From: Alphaproteobacteria bacterium UBA6187
GTDB taxonomy: Bacteria; Pseudomonadota; Alphaproteobacteria; Rickettsiales; UBA6187
DNA length: 55,875 nt
Direction of reading: 5' to 3'
Assembly: GCA_002422795.1 (NCBI GenBank)
Contig: DITJ01000008.1
Span: 32,522-88,396 of the forward strand
The notes under the pieces were generated by a model. It had not been told where the DNA came from and made no database searches. It saw only the letters and a list, made by a program, of their open reading frames with translations. Below are positions 16,538 through 24,958 of this stretch, in pieces; the first letter of the stretch is position 1, and the number at the start of each line of letters is the position of its first letter. Position numbers and translations under genes: made by a program.

Positions 16538-16607
16538 ATGGATAAGGGGTAAGGGAATAAGGGAGTAAGGTATTTTTCCCTAATCCCTAATCCCTTATTC
16601 CCTCTCC
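16538..16607. repeat. Heptamer-repeat hairpin 4 (between mnhF and mnhG)
   Basis: The left arm repeats GGATAAG, GGGTAAG, GGAATAAG, GGAGTAAG (two units expanded to eight bases). The right arm repeats CCCTAAT twice, CCCTTATT, CCCTCTCC. The arms are complementary. The element occupies almost the entire gap between two cotranscribed genes. Confidence 0.85.
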
Positions 16608-16861
16608 TACTCCTCCGGTTTATATTTAAAATACATTAAAAACGCAATTGTGGTTACAAAGCTTATCAAGCCGTAAATTATTGCTATATCAATAAATAAT
16701 GCAGTATTTTTAAAAAAACCTAAAAGCACGATAAACACAACGGCATGTGTACTGAAGCTGTTTAATGCCAGTATCCTATCAAACACTGATGAACCAAGCA
16801 GCGCCCGCAAAAGCACCATGCCCATGCTGATTAATACTGCTATCATTACGGCTGTAAGCAT
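16607..16861 (-). CDS. mnhF: Mrp/Mnh antiporter subunit F
   Basis: MrpF, 84 residues, three membrane helices. The motif LLRALLGSSVFDRILALNSFSTHAVVFI is the family signature (GPSxxDRxLAxN region) and the last helix is IAIIYGLISFVTTIAFLMYFKY. It overlaps the mnhE stop by one base, so the pair is translationally coupled. It is a small subunit of the Mrp complex, involved in complex assembly and cation or cholate efflux in other bacteria. Confidence 0.93.
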   Translation of the reverse strand: MLTAVMIAVLISMGMVLLRALLGSSVFDRILALNSFSTHAVVFIVLLGFFKNTALFIDIAIIYGLISFVTTIAFLMYFKYKPEE

Positions 16862-17340
16862 TATTGTATTCCTGATTTTGTTATTCTGCTAACGCGGGAT
16901 AGTAGCCTGCTATTTTTTAATTCCTGCATATCATCTTCTGTAAGGGCGTGCACATGCAGCATCCCTTCTTTTGTGCCTATTGTAACTGTGCCGGGGGTAA
17001 GGGTAATTGAATTTGCAAAGATAGCTATGGCAATATCATCTTTTAAATTACTGGGAATCCAGTCTGTTTGTGGTGATATTTCCGGGTCGAGCTGCCACAT
17101 TTTCAGGCTTATTTTAAAACTTGATACGGCAATTTCCTTAAATAACCAGATGCAATATAAAATTATGCCTAAGATACAGCGCAGCGCCCCATGGATTTTA
17201 TCCTTATAGATAAACCGGTATAAAATAACAATTCCAAGGCAGCTTAAAAAGCCAATGGTGATGTAGGATGCAGTGAAAATACCGGAAAGCAATAGCCAGG
17301 TAGAGAATAAAATTATGAATAAAATGGAAAGGTTAATCAA
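16861..17340 (-). CDS. mnhE: Mrp/Mnh antiporter subunit E
   Basis: MrpE, 159 residues, the first gene of the operon. Two or three N-terminal membrane helices are followed by a cytoplasmic domain bearing the signature ANSITLTPGTVTIGTKEGMLHVHAL (family SITLTPGT motif). The order E-F-G-A'-B-C-D-D on the minus strand matches split Mrp operons of alphaproteobacteria and archaea rather than the A-to-G order of Bacillus. The upstream 316 bases are AT-rich and probably hold the promoter. Confidence 0.95.
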   Translation of the reverse strand: MINLSILFIILFSTWLLLSGIFTASYITIGFLSCLGIVILYRFIYKDKIHGALRCILGIILYCIWLFKEIAVSSFKISLKMWQLDPEISPQTDWIPSNLKDDIAIAIFANSITLTPGTVTIGTKEGMLHVHALTEDDMQELKNSRLLSRVSRITKSGIQ

Positions 17341-17656
17341 TCTGCATCTCCTTATACTAATAATCTAAAGCATTGGTATTAAGAATCAAGAAAACTATTT
17401 TCTTTGATTCTATTATTTTTGACTTTTAAGTTTATACCTTCAAAGAAAAGAACCTCTATATAGAACATGCATCAAGGACTTAAGTGCCGACTCAAGTATA
17501 TATTTAGTAGGTGAGCATTAATATCAGTATTTCCCAGTTCAAATAAACATATAATTTATTAATTAAATTTAAAATAATTTATTTTTGTAATATTAATTTT
17601 ATATATATCTGTTATATAAATTATTAATATTTTAATAATTTATATATGGATTATTT
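17341..17656. promoter_or_regulatory. Divergent intergenic region, extremely AT-rich at 17540-17650
   Basis: No gene seen. The region separates the minus-strand mnhE from the plus-strand 121-residue gene, so it must hold promoters for both. From about 17540 to 17650 it is almost pure A+T with runs such as TTAATATTTTAATAATTTATA, which would be easily melted or bound by nucleoid proteins. No specific operator could be identified. Confidence 0.45.
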
Positions 17657-18022
17657 ATGAGCCAGGAAAAAAATACTTATCATGTACACCTTTTGGCAGA
17701 AGCGTTAAAAAGCGCAACAGGTATTAATCGGAGTGATAAAGGCTGTGTTCTTCCAAAGGTTGGTATTGACACTAGATTAGAGCATGCCCTATTAAACACA
17801 GACCTACTCCAAAGTGATGGAAGAATTAGTGAAGAAAATATAAAAGAAATATTACCTGAAGTTCTTCCTGGTAGCAAAGTGGATATTGAAGATATAACTA
17901 CGCAAGTTATAAAAAGATGTGAATTTATAAAAAATTCTACAGTGGATGAAAGTCAATCGTGGCAAATAAGGGAGGCCTTACGAAGAGAGTTTGCCCAAAC
18001 TTCTGTTGTTGGCAAAGCATAA
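17657..18022 (+). CDS. Hypothetical protein, 121 aa
   Basis: I do not recognise this protein. It is 121 residues, hydrophilic and predicted mostly helical, with no signal peptide or membrane segment. The coding sequence is lower in GC than the neighbouring operons. It stands alone between the AT-rich divergent region and a dispersed repeat, with a poor ribosome-binding site. The orphan status, composition and AT-rich upstream DNA are typical of horizontally acquired genes; a secreted effector is possible but unsupported. Confidence 0.5.
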   Translation: MSQEKNTYHVHLLAEALKSATGINRSDKGCVLPKVGIDTRLEHALLNTDLLQSDGRISEENIKEILPEVLPGSKVDIEDITTQVIKRCEFIKNSTVDESQSWQIREALRREFAQTSVVGKA

Positions 18023-18023
18023 T

Positions 18024-18170
18024 ACTATAGTAACTTCACTTAATAATTGCCCATCATACACCTAAATTGTGAATAGGGCACGTGTCCGCGTCTGCGCGCA
18101 CTACTGTCCGGTAAAAATAATTTCCCTGTTAAAAAGTAAGAAACCCTCACCTAACCCTCTCCCACTGGGA
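18024..18170. repeat. Dispersed repeat containing TGTCCGGTAAAAAT, copy 1
   Basis: About 145 bases beginning CTATAGTAACTTCACTTAAT and running through TACACCTAAATTGTGAAT, GCGCACTACTGTCCGGTAAA and AAAGTAAGAAACCCTCACC. A clearly homologous copy with scattered differences is at 55708-55851. A nearby TCTCCCACTGGGAGAG palindrome ends the unit. It is non-coding in all frames. Confidence 0.8.
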
Positions 18171-18282
18171 GAGGGGATTCACGGATACCCATGTCTATAA
18201 CTTGGCTTTAAGAGTTTATTAATAGTTTAATGTTATAATTAATATCATGCTTTTGGTTAAACAATTTCCTTAAAGGATAAAA

Positions 18283-20067
18283 ATGTTACGAAGCATATTT
18301 AAGAAAAATGGTAAGAATACTGAATTAATTTATGCAGTTTTTACACTGGCTATTTTAGTAATATTGTTTGTAATATTCTTTAGTATGGTTGATGTACCGC
18401 TGATAGTAAGAATCTGCCTTTTCTTATTAATTCTTGTTACAGCAATTGCTGATATTTATATAAGGCAGGCACGGAGACAGAATGTTATGAAAGAAGAGAT
18501 GCTTATAAAAAGTAACCAGCGTTTCAGCCTGATGTTTGATAAAGCTCCGCTTGGTCTTGCCCTTATGGATCCTGTAACCGGGATTATATATAAATCAAAT
18601 GCAAAATATGAACAGATTATCGGGCGCACCAGGGAGGAGATGAAAAACCTCAGTTGGATGAGTATTACCCCGCCTGAGGACTTAAGAGCGGATATGGATA
18701 ATATGGCACTTATGAATGCCCATAAAATCTCCGGTTTTAAGATGTCTAAAAGATATGTGCGCCCGGATGGTGAAATAGTGTGGGCATATATACATCTATC
18801 ATTGATTGATATTGATGATAAGGAAGGAGCGCAATATTTATGCATGGTAGAGGATATTACCGAAAAAAGAAAAATGGAACTTGAACTGGAACTTAGCAAT
18901 GAACGCCTGATACTTGCTACCACAAGCACCAGTGACGGCTTATGGGACTGGGATATAAAAGCAGAAGAAGTGTATTACTCGCCAAGATTTATGGAAGTAA
19001 GTGGGCATAACCCATTTGAATTACCAGAAGTAATAAATTCATACTTTGATATGATACATCCTGATGATTTGGAAAAGGTAAAACATAAAATTGACAACCA
19101 TTTCAAAACCAAGGCTAAATATAGCGTTGAACATCGCCTAAAGCATAAGGATGGGAATTATATCTGGTGCCAATCCAGGGGTATTGCAAGTTGGAATGAT
19201 AATGGCGAACCTATCCGCATGACGGGGTTCATAACAAATATTAATGAGCGCAAAATTGCAGAAAATGATTTAAAATCACATAAGGAGCATTTAGAAAAAC
19301 TTGTTGAAACAAAAACAGCAAATCTGGCAGCTGCATTAAAGAAGGCGGAAATTGCCCAATCGGAAGCTGAGCAGGCAAACCGTGCTAAATCAGAGTTTCT
19401 ATCTAATATGTCGCATGAACTACGTACACCAATGCACGCAATACTCAGCTATTCAGCATTAGGGTTAAAGAATATACAAAATAACGATAATGAGAAAATA
19501 GTAAAATACCTTAGTAATATAAATGTATCAGGTGAGCGGTTGACAAACCTTCTAAATAACCTGCTTGACCTATCTAAACTTGAAGCTGGCCGATATGAAT
19601 TTAATTTAATAAAGGATAACTTTAAAAATGTGGTTGATTGCACATTAATGGAGCTAGATTCCCTAGTGCAAAAGAAGCATCTGGTAATTACCACAACTTA
19701 TTATGCGGAAGACACTAATGCTGTATTTGATAAAAACCGGATTATGCAGGTAATGGTAAACCTACTTTCAAATGCAATTAAATTCTCTTCAGAAAATGAC
19801 AATATCATAATAAAGGTTTCCGCTTCTGCGGATAAATCAGCGATGTTATGCAGTATTGAGGATGAAGGTGTTGGTATTCCCACTGATGAGCTGGAAAAAG
19901 TATTTGATAAATTTATACAAAGCAGTAAAACAAAAACCGGGGCAGGTGGCACAGGTCTTGGGCTTGCTATATGCCGCGAGATTATAAAAGGTCATGGTGG
20001 TTCTATCTGGGCTGAAAACGGAGAAACAAAAGGAACTGTATTTAAGTTCCTTTTACCTGTTTCTTAG
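18283..20067 (+). CDS. Membrane PAS-domain sensor histidine kinase
   Basis: A 594-residue two-component sensor kinase. Two membrane helices (about 16-36 and 42-60) are separated by a very short loop, so there is little periplasmic domain. Two PAS/PAC units follow (about 75-200 and 210-330, with LALMDPVTGIIYKSN and TSTSDGLWDWDIKAEEVYY), then a coiled linker, a HisKA domain with phospho-acceptor His378 in MSHELRTPMHAI, and an HATPase domain with N box (NLLSNAIKFS), G1 (DEGVGIP) and G2 (GTGLGLAI). It lacks a receiver domain, and no response regulator lies beside it; the nearest is the lone receiver protein at 41411. Signal sensing is presumably by the PAS domains. It appears monocistronic. Confidence 0.9.
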   Translation: MLRSIFKKNGKNTELIYAVFTLAILVILFVIFFSMVDVPLIVRICLFLLILVTAIADIYIRQARRQNVMKEEMLIKSNQRFSLMFDKAPLGLALMDPVTGIIYKSNAKYEQIIGRTREEMKNLSWMSITPPEDLRADMDNMALMNAHKISGFKMSKRYVRPDGEIVWAYIHLSLIDIDDKEGAQYLCMVEDITEKRKMELELELSNERLILATTSTSDGLWDWDIKAEEVYYSPRFMEVSGHNPFELPEVINSYFDMIHPDDLEKVKHKIDNHFKTKAKYSVEHRLKHKDGNYIWCQSRGIASWNDNGEPIRMTGFITNINERKIAENDLKSHKEHLEKLVETKTANLAAALKKAEIAQSEAEQANRAKSEFLSNMSHELRTPMHAILSYSALGLKNIQNNDNEKIVKYLSNINVSGERLTNLLNNLLDLSKLEAGRYEFNLIKDNFKNVVDCTLMELDSLVQKKHLVITTTYYAEDTNAVFDKNRIMQVMVNLLSNAIKFSSENDNIIIKVSASADKSAMLCSIEDEGVGIPTDELEKVFDKFIQSSKTKTGAGGTGLGLAICREIIKGHGGSIWAENGETKGTVFKFLLPVS

Positions 20068-20229
20068 CCTATAAAATTCTTATACTATACTCATTCTGTC
20101 TCAAACTGCTGATTACTGTGCCTCATGCACATGCAACGAAGCTGTTAGAAACCCTCACTATGCAGGGTCTTTAAAATTTGTTCCGCCTCGAATTCCTGGT
20201 GGAAATGAAAAGCGGAAACGCTATATAAT

Positions 20230-21042
20230 CTAACCCTTTCGTTCAACAATCAATTTCTTGATTTCCGCAATTGCCTTCCCTGGATTTAAGCCTTTCGGGC
20301 AGGTATTCGCACAGTTCATGATTGTGTGGCAGCGGTATAATTTGAATGGATCTTCCAATTCATCAAGACGTGAGCCAGTTGCTTCATCACGGCTATCTAT
20401 AATCCAGCGATAGGCTTGGAGTAGTACCGCAGGGCCAAGATATTTATCGGAATTCCACCAATAGCTTGGGCAGCTTGCAGAGCAACATGCACATAAAATA
20501 CATTCATAAAGCCCATCCAGTTTATCCCTGTCTTCCGGGGATTGTAGGCGTTCTGAACTTGCAGGGGCGGCAGAATCAGTTTTAAGCCAAGGCTGCACAG
20601 ATTCATATTGCGCATAGAAATTGTTAAGGTCAGGCACTAAATCTTTTACCACAGGCATATGCGGTAACGGATAAACATTTATATCGCCTTTTATATCACC
20701 GCAATCCTTAATACACGCAAGCGTGTTAGTGCCATCAATATTCATAGCGCATGAACCGCAGATACCTTCGCGGCATGAACGGCGGAATGTAAGACTGCTA
20801 TCAACCTCATTCTTGATTTTGATAAGCGCGTCTAGCACCATAGGGCCGCAATTATCCATATCTATTTCATAAGTATCCAGGCGTGGATTCTTTGGTTCGC
20901 CCTTTTCATTTAGATCTTCCGGGTTCCAGCGGTACACTTTAACTTTGCGTACTTTCTTTGCACCAGCGGGCGCCTTATAAATACGACCATCTTTGCCGTT
21001 TTTATTAAATTTTGAATTTCTTGGCAATGCGAATTCTACCAT
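20230..21042 (-). CDS. sdhB: Succinate dehydrogenase iron-sulfur subunit
   Basis: SdhB carries electrons from the flavin of SdhA to quinone through three iron-sulfur clusters. The 270-residue protein has the [2Fe-2S] Cys motif (CREGICGSCAMNIDGTNTLAC), the [4Fe-4S] motif (CILCACCSASCPSYWW) and the [3Fe-4S] region (CHTIMNCANTCPKGLNPG). The start MVEFALPRNSKFNK was chosen because it leaves a one-base gap after sdhA; the frame is open 14 codons further upstream inside sdhA. It is the last gene of sdhCDAB, a citric-acid-cycle and respiratory complex II operon at the inner membrane. Confidence 0.96.
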   Translation of the reverse strand: MVEFALPRNSKFNKNGKDGRIYKAPAGAKKVRKVKVYRWNPEDLNEKGEPKNPRLDTYEIDMDNCGPMVLDALIKIKNEVDSSLTFRRSCREGICGSCAMNIDGTNTLACIKDCGDIKGDINVYPLPHMPVVKDLVPDLNNFYAQYESVQPWLKTDSAAPASSERLQSPEDRDKLDGLYECILCACCSASCPSYWWNSDKYLGPAVLLQAYRWIIDSRDEATGSRLDELEDPFKLYRCHTIMNCANTCPKGLNPGKAIAEIKKLIVERKG

Positions 21043-21043
21043 G

Positions 21044-22843
21044 TTAATAAACCCTCTTCTTAAGCGGAACTGTCTGCACTTCATTGCTGAGTGTGTTCAT
21101 ATGAACCGGTCTGTAACCTATTTTAACCTTACCGTTTTCATCAATCCAGGTTACTGAATGCTTATGCCAGTTTTTGTCATCCCTATCCGGGTAATCTTCA
21201 CGGGCATGAGCGCCACGGCTTTCTTTACGTGTGTGAGCCGCTTCCATTGTAACAACCGCCTGGGTGCGTAAATTATCAAGCTCTAAGGCTTCAACAAGGT
21301 CGCTATTCCAGATAAGGCCGCGATCCTTAATGCCGATATCCTTAAATGTAGAATAAGCGCGCTCAATTTCATCCACGCCTTCAGCAAGCGTATCTTCGGT
21401 GCGGAATACCGCTGCGTGGTTTTGCATTACAGCCTGCATATCTGCCCGTACTTCGGCAACAGACTTAGAGCCTTTAGAATGCCTGATTTTATCAAACCTT
21501 GCAATTATTGCATCGCAAATATTATCAGGTAATAATTTATGTGATTGCCCAGGTTTTACTATCTCACTGGCGCGGATTGCTGCGGCGCGACCAAACACTA
21601 CCAGGTCAAGCAATGAGTTTGAACCAAGACGGTTTGCACCATGAACGGAAACACATGCAGCTTCACCAATTGCCATTAATCCTGGCACTACATGGTCAGG
21701 GTTTTTACCTTTTATTGTTACAACTTCACCATGATAATTGGTTGGAATTCCACCCATATTATAATGCACCGTAGGGAGCACTGGAATAGGCTGCTTGGTA
21801 ACATCCACACCTGCAAAAATACGCGCACTTTCAGCAATTCCAGGCAGGCGCTTATGGATAACTTCCGGATCAAGATGATCAAGATGTAAATAAATATGAT
21901 CTTTTTTCGGGCCAACGCCGCGTTTTTCACGGATTTCAATAGTCATAGCGCGGCTTACAACGTCACGCGAGGCCAGGTCTTTCGCTGATGGTGCATAACG
22001 CTCCATAAACCTTTCACCTTCCGAATTCACTAAATAACCACCTTCACCGCGCACACCTTCAGTTATAAGGCAGCCCGAACCATAGATTCCAGTTGGGTGG
22101 AACTGTACGAATTCCATATCCTGTAATGGTAAGCCAGCACGAAGCACCATAGCGTTACCATCGCCAGTGCAGGTATGAGCTGATGTACATGAGAAATATG
22201 CCCTTCCATAGCCGCCAGTTGCCAGCACAACCTCATGGGCGCGGAAACGGTGCAATGTGCCATCTTCCAGGTTCCATGCCATAACTCCGCGGCACACGCC
22301 TTCATCATCCATAATTAAATCCAGGGCAAAATATTCAATAAAGAATTTCGCCTGGTGCTTTAATGCCTGGGTATACAGTGTGTGTAGTATTGCGTGACCG
22401 GTACGGTCAGCAGCAGCGCAAGTGCGCTGCGCGGCTTTGCCTTCTCCATACTGGGTAGTCATTCCGCCAAATGGCCTTTGGTATATTTTGCCTTCCGCAG
22501 TGCGTGAGAAAGGTACGCCAAAACGCTCCAATTCCAAAATTGCTTCAGGTGCATTTTTGCACATATATTCAATAGCATCCTGGTCGCCTAACCAATCTGA
22601 GCCTTTTACTGTATCATACATATGCCAGCGCCAGTCATCCTCACCCATATTGCCAAGGGCGGCAGAGATACCACCTTGCGCGGCAACTGTGTGACTACGC
22701 GTTGGGAAAACTTTACTGATACAAGCAGTGGAAAGGCCAGCAGCAGCCATACCCAAAGTGGCACGAAGGCCAGCCCCGCCAGCACCGACTACCACAACAT
22801 CATATTCATGATCAATAATTTTATAGGCTTCTTTTTTTGCCAT
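21044..22843 (-). CDS. sdhA: Succinate dehydrogenase flavoprotein subunit
   Basis: SdhA oxidises succinate to fumarate with covalently bound FAD. The 599-residue protein has the dinucleotide motif VVVVGAGGAGLRATLG, the flavin-linking histidine in FPTRSHTVAAQGGISAALG, the substrate-site GMTTQYGEGKAAQRTCAAADRTGHA, QFHPTGIYGSGCLITEGVRGEGG and the C-terminal ARGAHAREDYPDRDDKNWHKH-type segment (here SRGAHAREDYPDRDD). Length and motifs are those of a complete enzyme. A heptamer hairpin fills the gap between sdhD and this gene. Confidence 0.97.
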   Translation of the reverse strand: MAKKEAYKIIDHEYDVVVVGAGGAGLRATLGMAAAGLSTACISKVFPTRSHTVAAQGGISAALGNMGEDDWRWHMYDTVKGSDWLGDQDAIEYMCKNAPEAILELERFGVPFSRTAEGKIYQRPFGGMTTQYGEGKAAQRTCAAADRTGHAILHTLYTQALKHQAKFFIEYFALDLIMDDEGVCRGVMAWNLEDGTLHRFRAHEVVLATGGYGRAYFSCTSAHTCTGDGNAMVLRAGLPLQDMEFVQFHPTGIYGSGCLITEGVRGEGGYLVNSEGERFMERYAPSAKDLASRDVVSRAMTIEIREKRGVGPKKDHIYLHLDHLDPEVIHKRLPGIAESARIFAGVDVTKQPIPVLPTVHYNMGGIPTNYHGEVVTIKGKNPDHVVPGLMAIGEAACVSVHGANRLGSNSLLDLVVFGRAAAIRASEIVKPGQSHKLLPDNICDAIIARFDKIRHSKGSKSVAEVRADMQAVMQNHAAVFRTEDTLAEGVDEIERAYSTFKDIGIKDRGLIWNSDLVEALELDNLRTQAVVTMEAAHTRKESRGAHAREDYPDRDDKNWHKHSVTWIDENGKVKIGYRPVHMNTLSNEVQTVPLKKRVY

Positions 22844-22859
22844 TTTTTGTTCCTTATTT

Positions 22860-22929
22860 AGGTGTTGGGTGATGGGTGTTAGGTGCTGGAAGAATCCCTA
22901 TCACCTAGTCCCTATAACCTATAACCTAC
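22860..22929. repeat. Heptamer-repeat hairpin 5 (between sdhD and sdhA)
   Basis: Ten heptamers in constant phase: AGGTGTT, GGGTGAT, GGGTGTT, AGGTGCT, GGAAGAA, then TCCCTAT, CACCTAG, TCCCTAT, AACCTAT, AACCTAC. The two arms are complementary. The element occupies the sdhD-sdhA gap and overlaps the sdhD stop codon (22926-22928). Confidence 0.92.
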
Positions 22930-23480
22930 TCTTTAGGTGTTTCAATTTCTATAATTGGCGCTTCTTCAGTTTCAAGCATTTCCGCATCAGATGGTATTCC
23001 AGTTGCAGCGGAATCATCCGCAGCACCATGAATTTCCTTGTGGCAACTGCCTTTTTTGCCATGCCAAAAACCAGACTGATATTTTCCAGGGCTTTTGTAA
23101 CTTGTTATATGCGCAAGTGATATAGCAAGTGTAACGGCAACAATTGAAATAGCCGCAATAAACTTAGTTGCAATATCAAGGAATTTGCTGCCGCACGGAC
23201 AATGCACATAATCTTCTATGATAACTTTAATACCTAATGTTCCATGATATATTGAAGTACCAAGGAATAATATCATGGCAATTGCATTAACCGGTGATGA
23301 TAACAGGTAAATAACACCACTCACACCATGATTTGAAGTTGCTTTGATAACGGAAATTACAAACCATATTACCAGAGGTATCAGTGCAATTGCGGTAACG
23401 CGCTGCATCCACCAGTGATGCGCGCCTTCCTTGGCTGAACCTAGTCCCCTTGCTTTGCTTAAGTTAGAGCGTAAATGCAT
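22926..23480 (-). CDS. sdhD: Succinate dehydrogenase membrane anchor subunit with long tail
   Basis: SdhD anchors complex II and helps bind heme b and quinone. The first 125 residues are typical: HHWWMQRVTAIALIPLVIWF, a second helix (VNAIAMILFLGTSIYHGTLG with a heme-ligand-type His) and IIEDYVH. A third helix (FIAAISIVAVTLAISLA) ends near residue 124. An unusual 60-residue hydrophilic tail follows, first basic with Cys and His (GFWHGKKGSCHKEIHG), then acidic (ETEEAPIIEIETPKE). Ordinary SdhD proteins stop at about 115-130 residues. The tail's final codons are partly encoded by the heptamer hairpin. Confidence 0.88.
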   Translation of the reverse strand: MHLRSNLSKARGLGSAKEGAHHWWMQRVTAIALIPLVIWFVISVIKATSNHGVSGVIYLLSSPVNAIAMILFLGTSIYHGTLGIKVIIEDYVHCPCGSKFLDIATKFIAAISIVAVTLAISLAHITSYKSPGKYQSGFWHGKKGSCHKEIHGAADDSAATGIPSDAEMLETEEAPIIEIETPKE

Positions 23481-23540
23481 ATTAGTTCCTAAGTATATTA
23501 TTAATACTGCCTAATTAAAAGAAGGCCAGTTTCCGGTTTC

Positions 23541-23636
23541 GTCATTGCCCGAGTTTGCACTTGCAAACTATAGGGCCATCCATCTTAAAACTGGATTTCC
23601 CTATAGTTTTTTGAAGAAAAAAACTCGGGGAATGAC
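23541..23636. repeat. Palindromic repeat, ACTATAGGGCCATCCA type, copy 1
   Basis: Outer arms GTCATTGCCCGAGTTT and AAACTCGGGGAATGAC, with inner AACTATAGGG and CCCTATAGTT, make a long hairpin in the sdhC-sdhD gap. A second copy is at 39128-39223 after gyrB. Confidence 0.85.
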
Positions 23637-23678
23637 GAACTTACGAATACTTGCCTTAAAAATATAATGACCATTTAT

Positions 23679-24065
23679 TTAATAAAGTATAGCAAAACCC
23701 CAACTCACCAATGTAAGTATTAATGTGCCAGCAAGTACTGCTATACCGCTTCTATTAACGGTTTTAATTTCAAAGCCTTTACCCATATCCCAAAATAGAT
23801 GCCTGATGCCGTTAAGCAGATGGTAATATAAAGCCATGCTCCATAAAACCAGGAAAGCCACGCCTATATCGGATGCTATAAAGGAATTTATGCAATTTCC
23901 ACAACCATAAACATTGGCGATTATCCACCATGCTAGCAGCAGTGCGCCTATGTAAAGGCCAAAGCCTGTAATACGGTGGGTTATTGAAAGAACTGAGGTT
24001 ATCTGCGGTTTATATATGCCAATATGCGGGGATAATGGCCTTTTATCTTTGTATTTTTCAGTCAT
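23679..24065 (-). CDS. sdhC: Succinate dehydrogenase cytochrome b556 subunit
   Basis: SdhC, 128 residues, three membrane helices, first gene of the sdhCDAB operon. The N-terminal RPLSPHIGIYKPQITSVLSI followed by HRITGFGLYIG is the family signature, and HLLNGIRHLFWDMG contains the heme b ligand His. It lies 200 bases before sdhD, a gap filled by a palindromic repeat. Confidence 0.95.
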   Translation of the reverse strand: MTEKYKDKRPLSPHIGIYKPQITSVLSITHRITGFGLYIGALLLAWWIIANVYGCGNCINSFIASDIGVAFLVLWSMALYYHLLNGIRHLFWDMGKGFEIKTVNRSGIAVLAGTLILTLVSWGFAILY

Positions 24066-24163
24066 AACTTTTCATACTAAAATGATTACGACTTGGTTTT
24101 TAAAACTATTTTTAAGTAAAATCAAGAGTGGATGTAAGAAATAGTGGGGATATATTGTTATTT

Positions 24164-24376
24164 TTAAACACACATCCCAATATTACTATCGCTATTGCTT
24201 CTAAGGAGCCGTGATTGCAGTGAGTTGTCATTCGTCACATCCATTGATTTTGATCGAACTCTTGATGCAAAGGTGGCTTGCGCTGCTTCCGTAGCATCTG
24301 TTGCAGGACTATCCGTAGGATTTACAATATGCGTTTCTGTGGCTTTATTTTCAAAAGCTTCTGTGTGTTTGCCCAA
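24164..24376 (-). CDS. Doubtful small ORF, Ser/Thr/Asn-rich, 70 aa
   Basis: The frame uses a TTG start, has no convincing ribosome-binding site and no in-frame ATG before the upstream stop. The product would be polar and basic-acidic mixed (RVRSKSMDVTNDNSLQSRLL) with no recognisable domain. It lies between sdhC and the rpsU terminator. The amino-acid composition is more protein-like than the opposite frames, but I would not rely on it. Confidence 0.25.
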   Translation of the reverse strand: MGKHTEAFENKATETHIVNPTDSPATDATEAAQATFASRVRSKSMDVTNDNSLQSRLLRSNSDSNIGMCV

Positions 24377-24473
24377 GCTGTTTTGTGCTGCTGCTCTATA
24401 ATGATAATTATTAGTACTTTGACTTTCAGCTTATTGAAAGCCAACCCAATTTTCCGGTTTCTCCATTTTGGGA

Positions 24474-24508
24474 TAAAAAAAGGCTGCTTTTTACAAAGCA
24501 GCCTTTTA
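24474..24508 (-). terminator. Intrinsic terminator of rpsU
   Basis: Read on the minus strand, AAAAGGCTGCTTT, loop GTAA, AAAGCAGCCTTTTTTT is a perfect stem with a long T tail, 22 bases after the rpsU stop. Confidence 0.93.
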
Positions 24509-24530
24509 ATATAAATCTCACGAGAAAAGA

Positions 24531-24734
24531 CTAACCGCCTTCCTGGTTACGCTTACGAATAAGTTTACGACGCCTGCGGTCGCCTTCAGATTCCTTACGC
24601 TTACGTTTGTCACAGCCTTTCTCATAGTGACGACGCAGTTTCATTTCTCTGAAAACACCTTCACGCTGCATTTTTTTCTTTAATGCACGTAGAGCTTGCT
24701 CCATATTATTTGCATGTACTGATACGCTTACCAA
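24531..24734 (-). CDS. rpsU: 30S ribosomal protein bS21
   Basis: Small-subunit protein S21, which assists initiation near the anti-Shine-Dalgarno end of 16S rRNA. The 67 residues show the family core ALRALKKKMQREGVFREMKLRRHYEK and a strongly basic C-terminus (RKRKESEGDRRRRKLIRKRN). An AGGAGG ribosome-binding site (CCTCCT read in reverse at 24743-24748) precedes the start. It is monocistronic with its own terminator and a heptamer hairpin upstream. Confidence 0.95.
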   Translation of the reverse strand: MVSVSVHANNMEQALRALKKKMQREGVFREMKLRRHYEKGCDKRKRKESEGDRRRRKLIRKRNQEGG

Positions 24735-24755
24735 AACAATTACCTCCTTTTAAGC

Positions 24756-24825
24756 CTGGTGTAGGCCCTGGGTGCTAGGTGCTGATAAAATCCAACACAT
24801 AGAACCTAAAACCCATCACCCTAAA
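24756..24825. repeat. Heptamer-repeat hairpin 6 (rpsU leader)
   Basis: Ten heptamers in phase: CTGGTGT, AGGCCCT, GGGTGCT, AGGTGCT, GATAAAA, TCCAACA, CATAGAA, CCTAAAA, CCCATCA, CCCTAAA. The two arms are imperfect complements. It ends about 10 bases upstream of the rpsU ribosome-binding site. Confidence 0.85.
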
Positions 24826-24958
24826 ATATTATTAGAGCCATCACTTATGCTGATTTATGAATAATAAGTCAAGCGGATAATAAATATAACATAGATAATG
24901 TAACATATAAATAGCTTTCTTGCTTATTGCAGCCTGTATATTTTATTGACCTTTCCCC

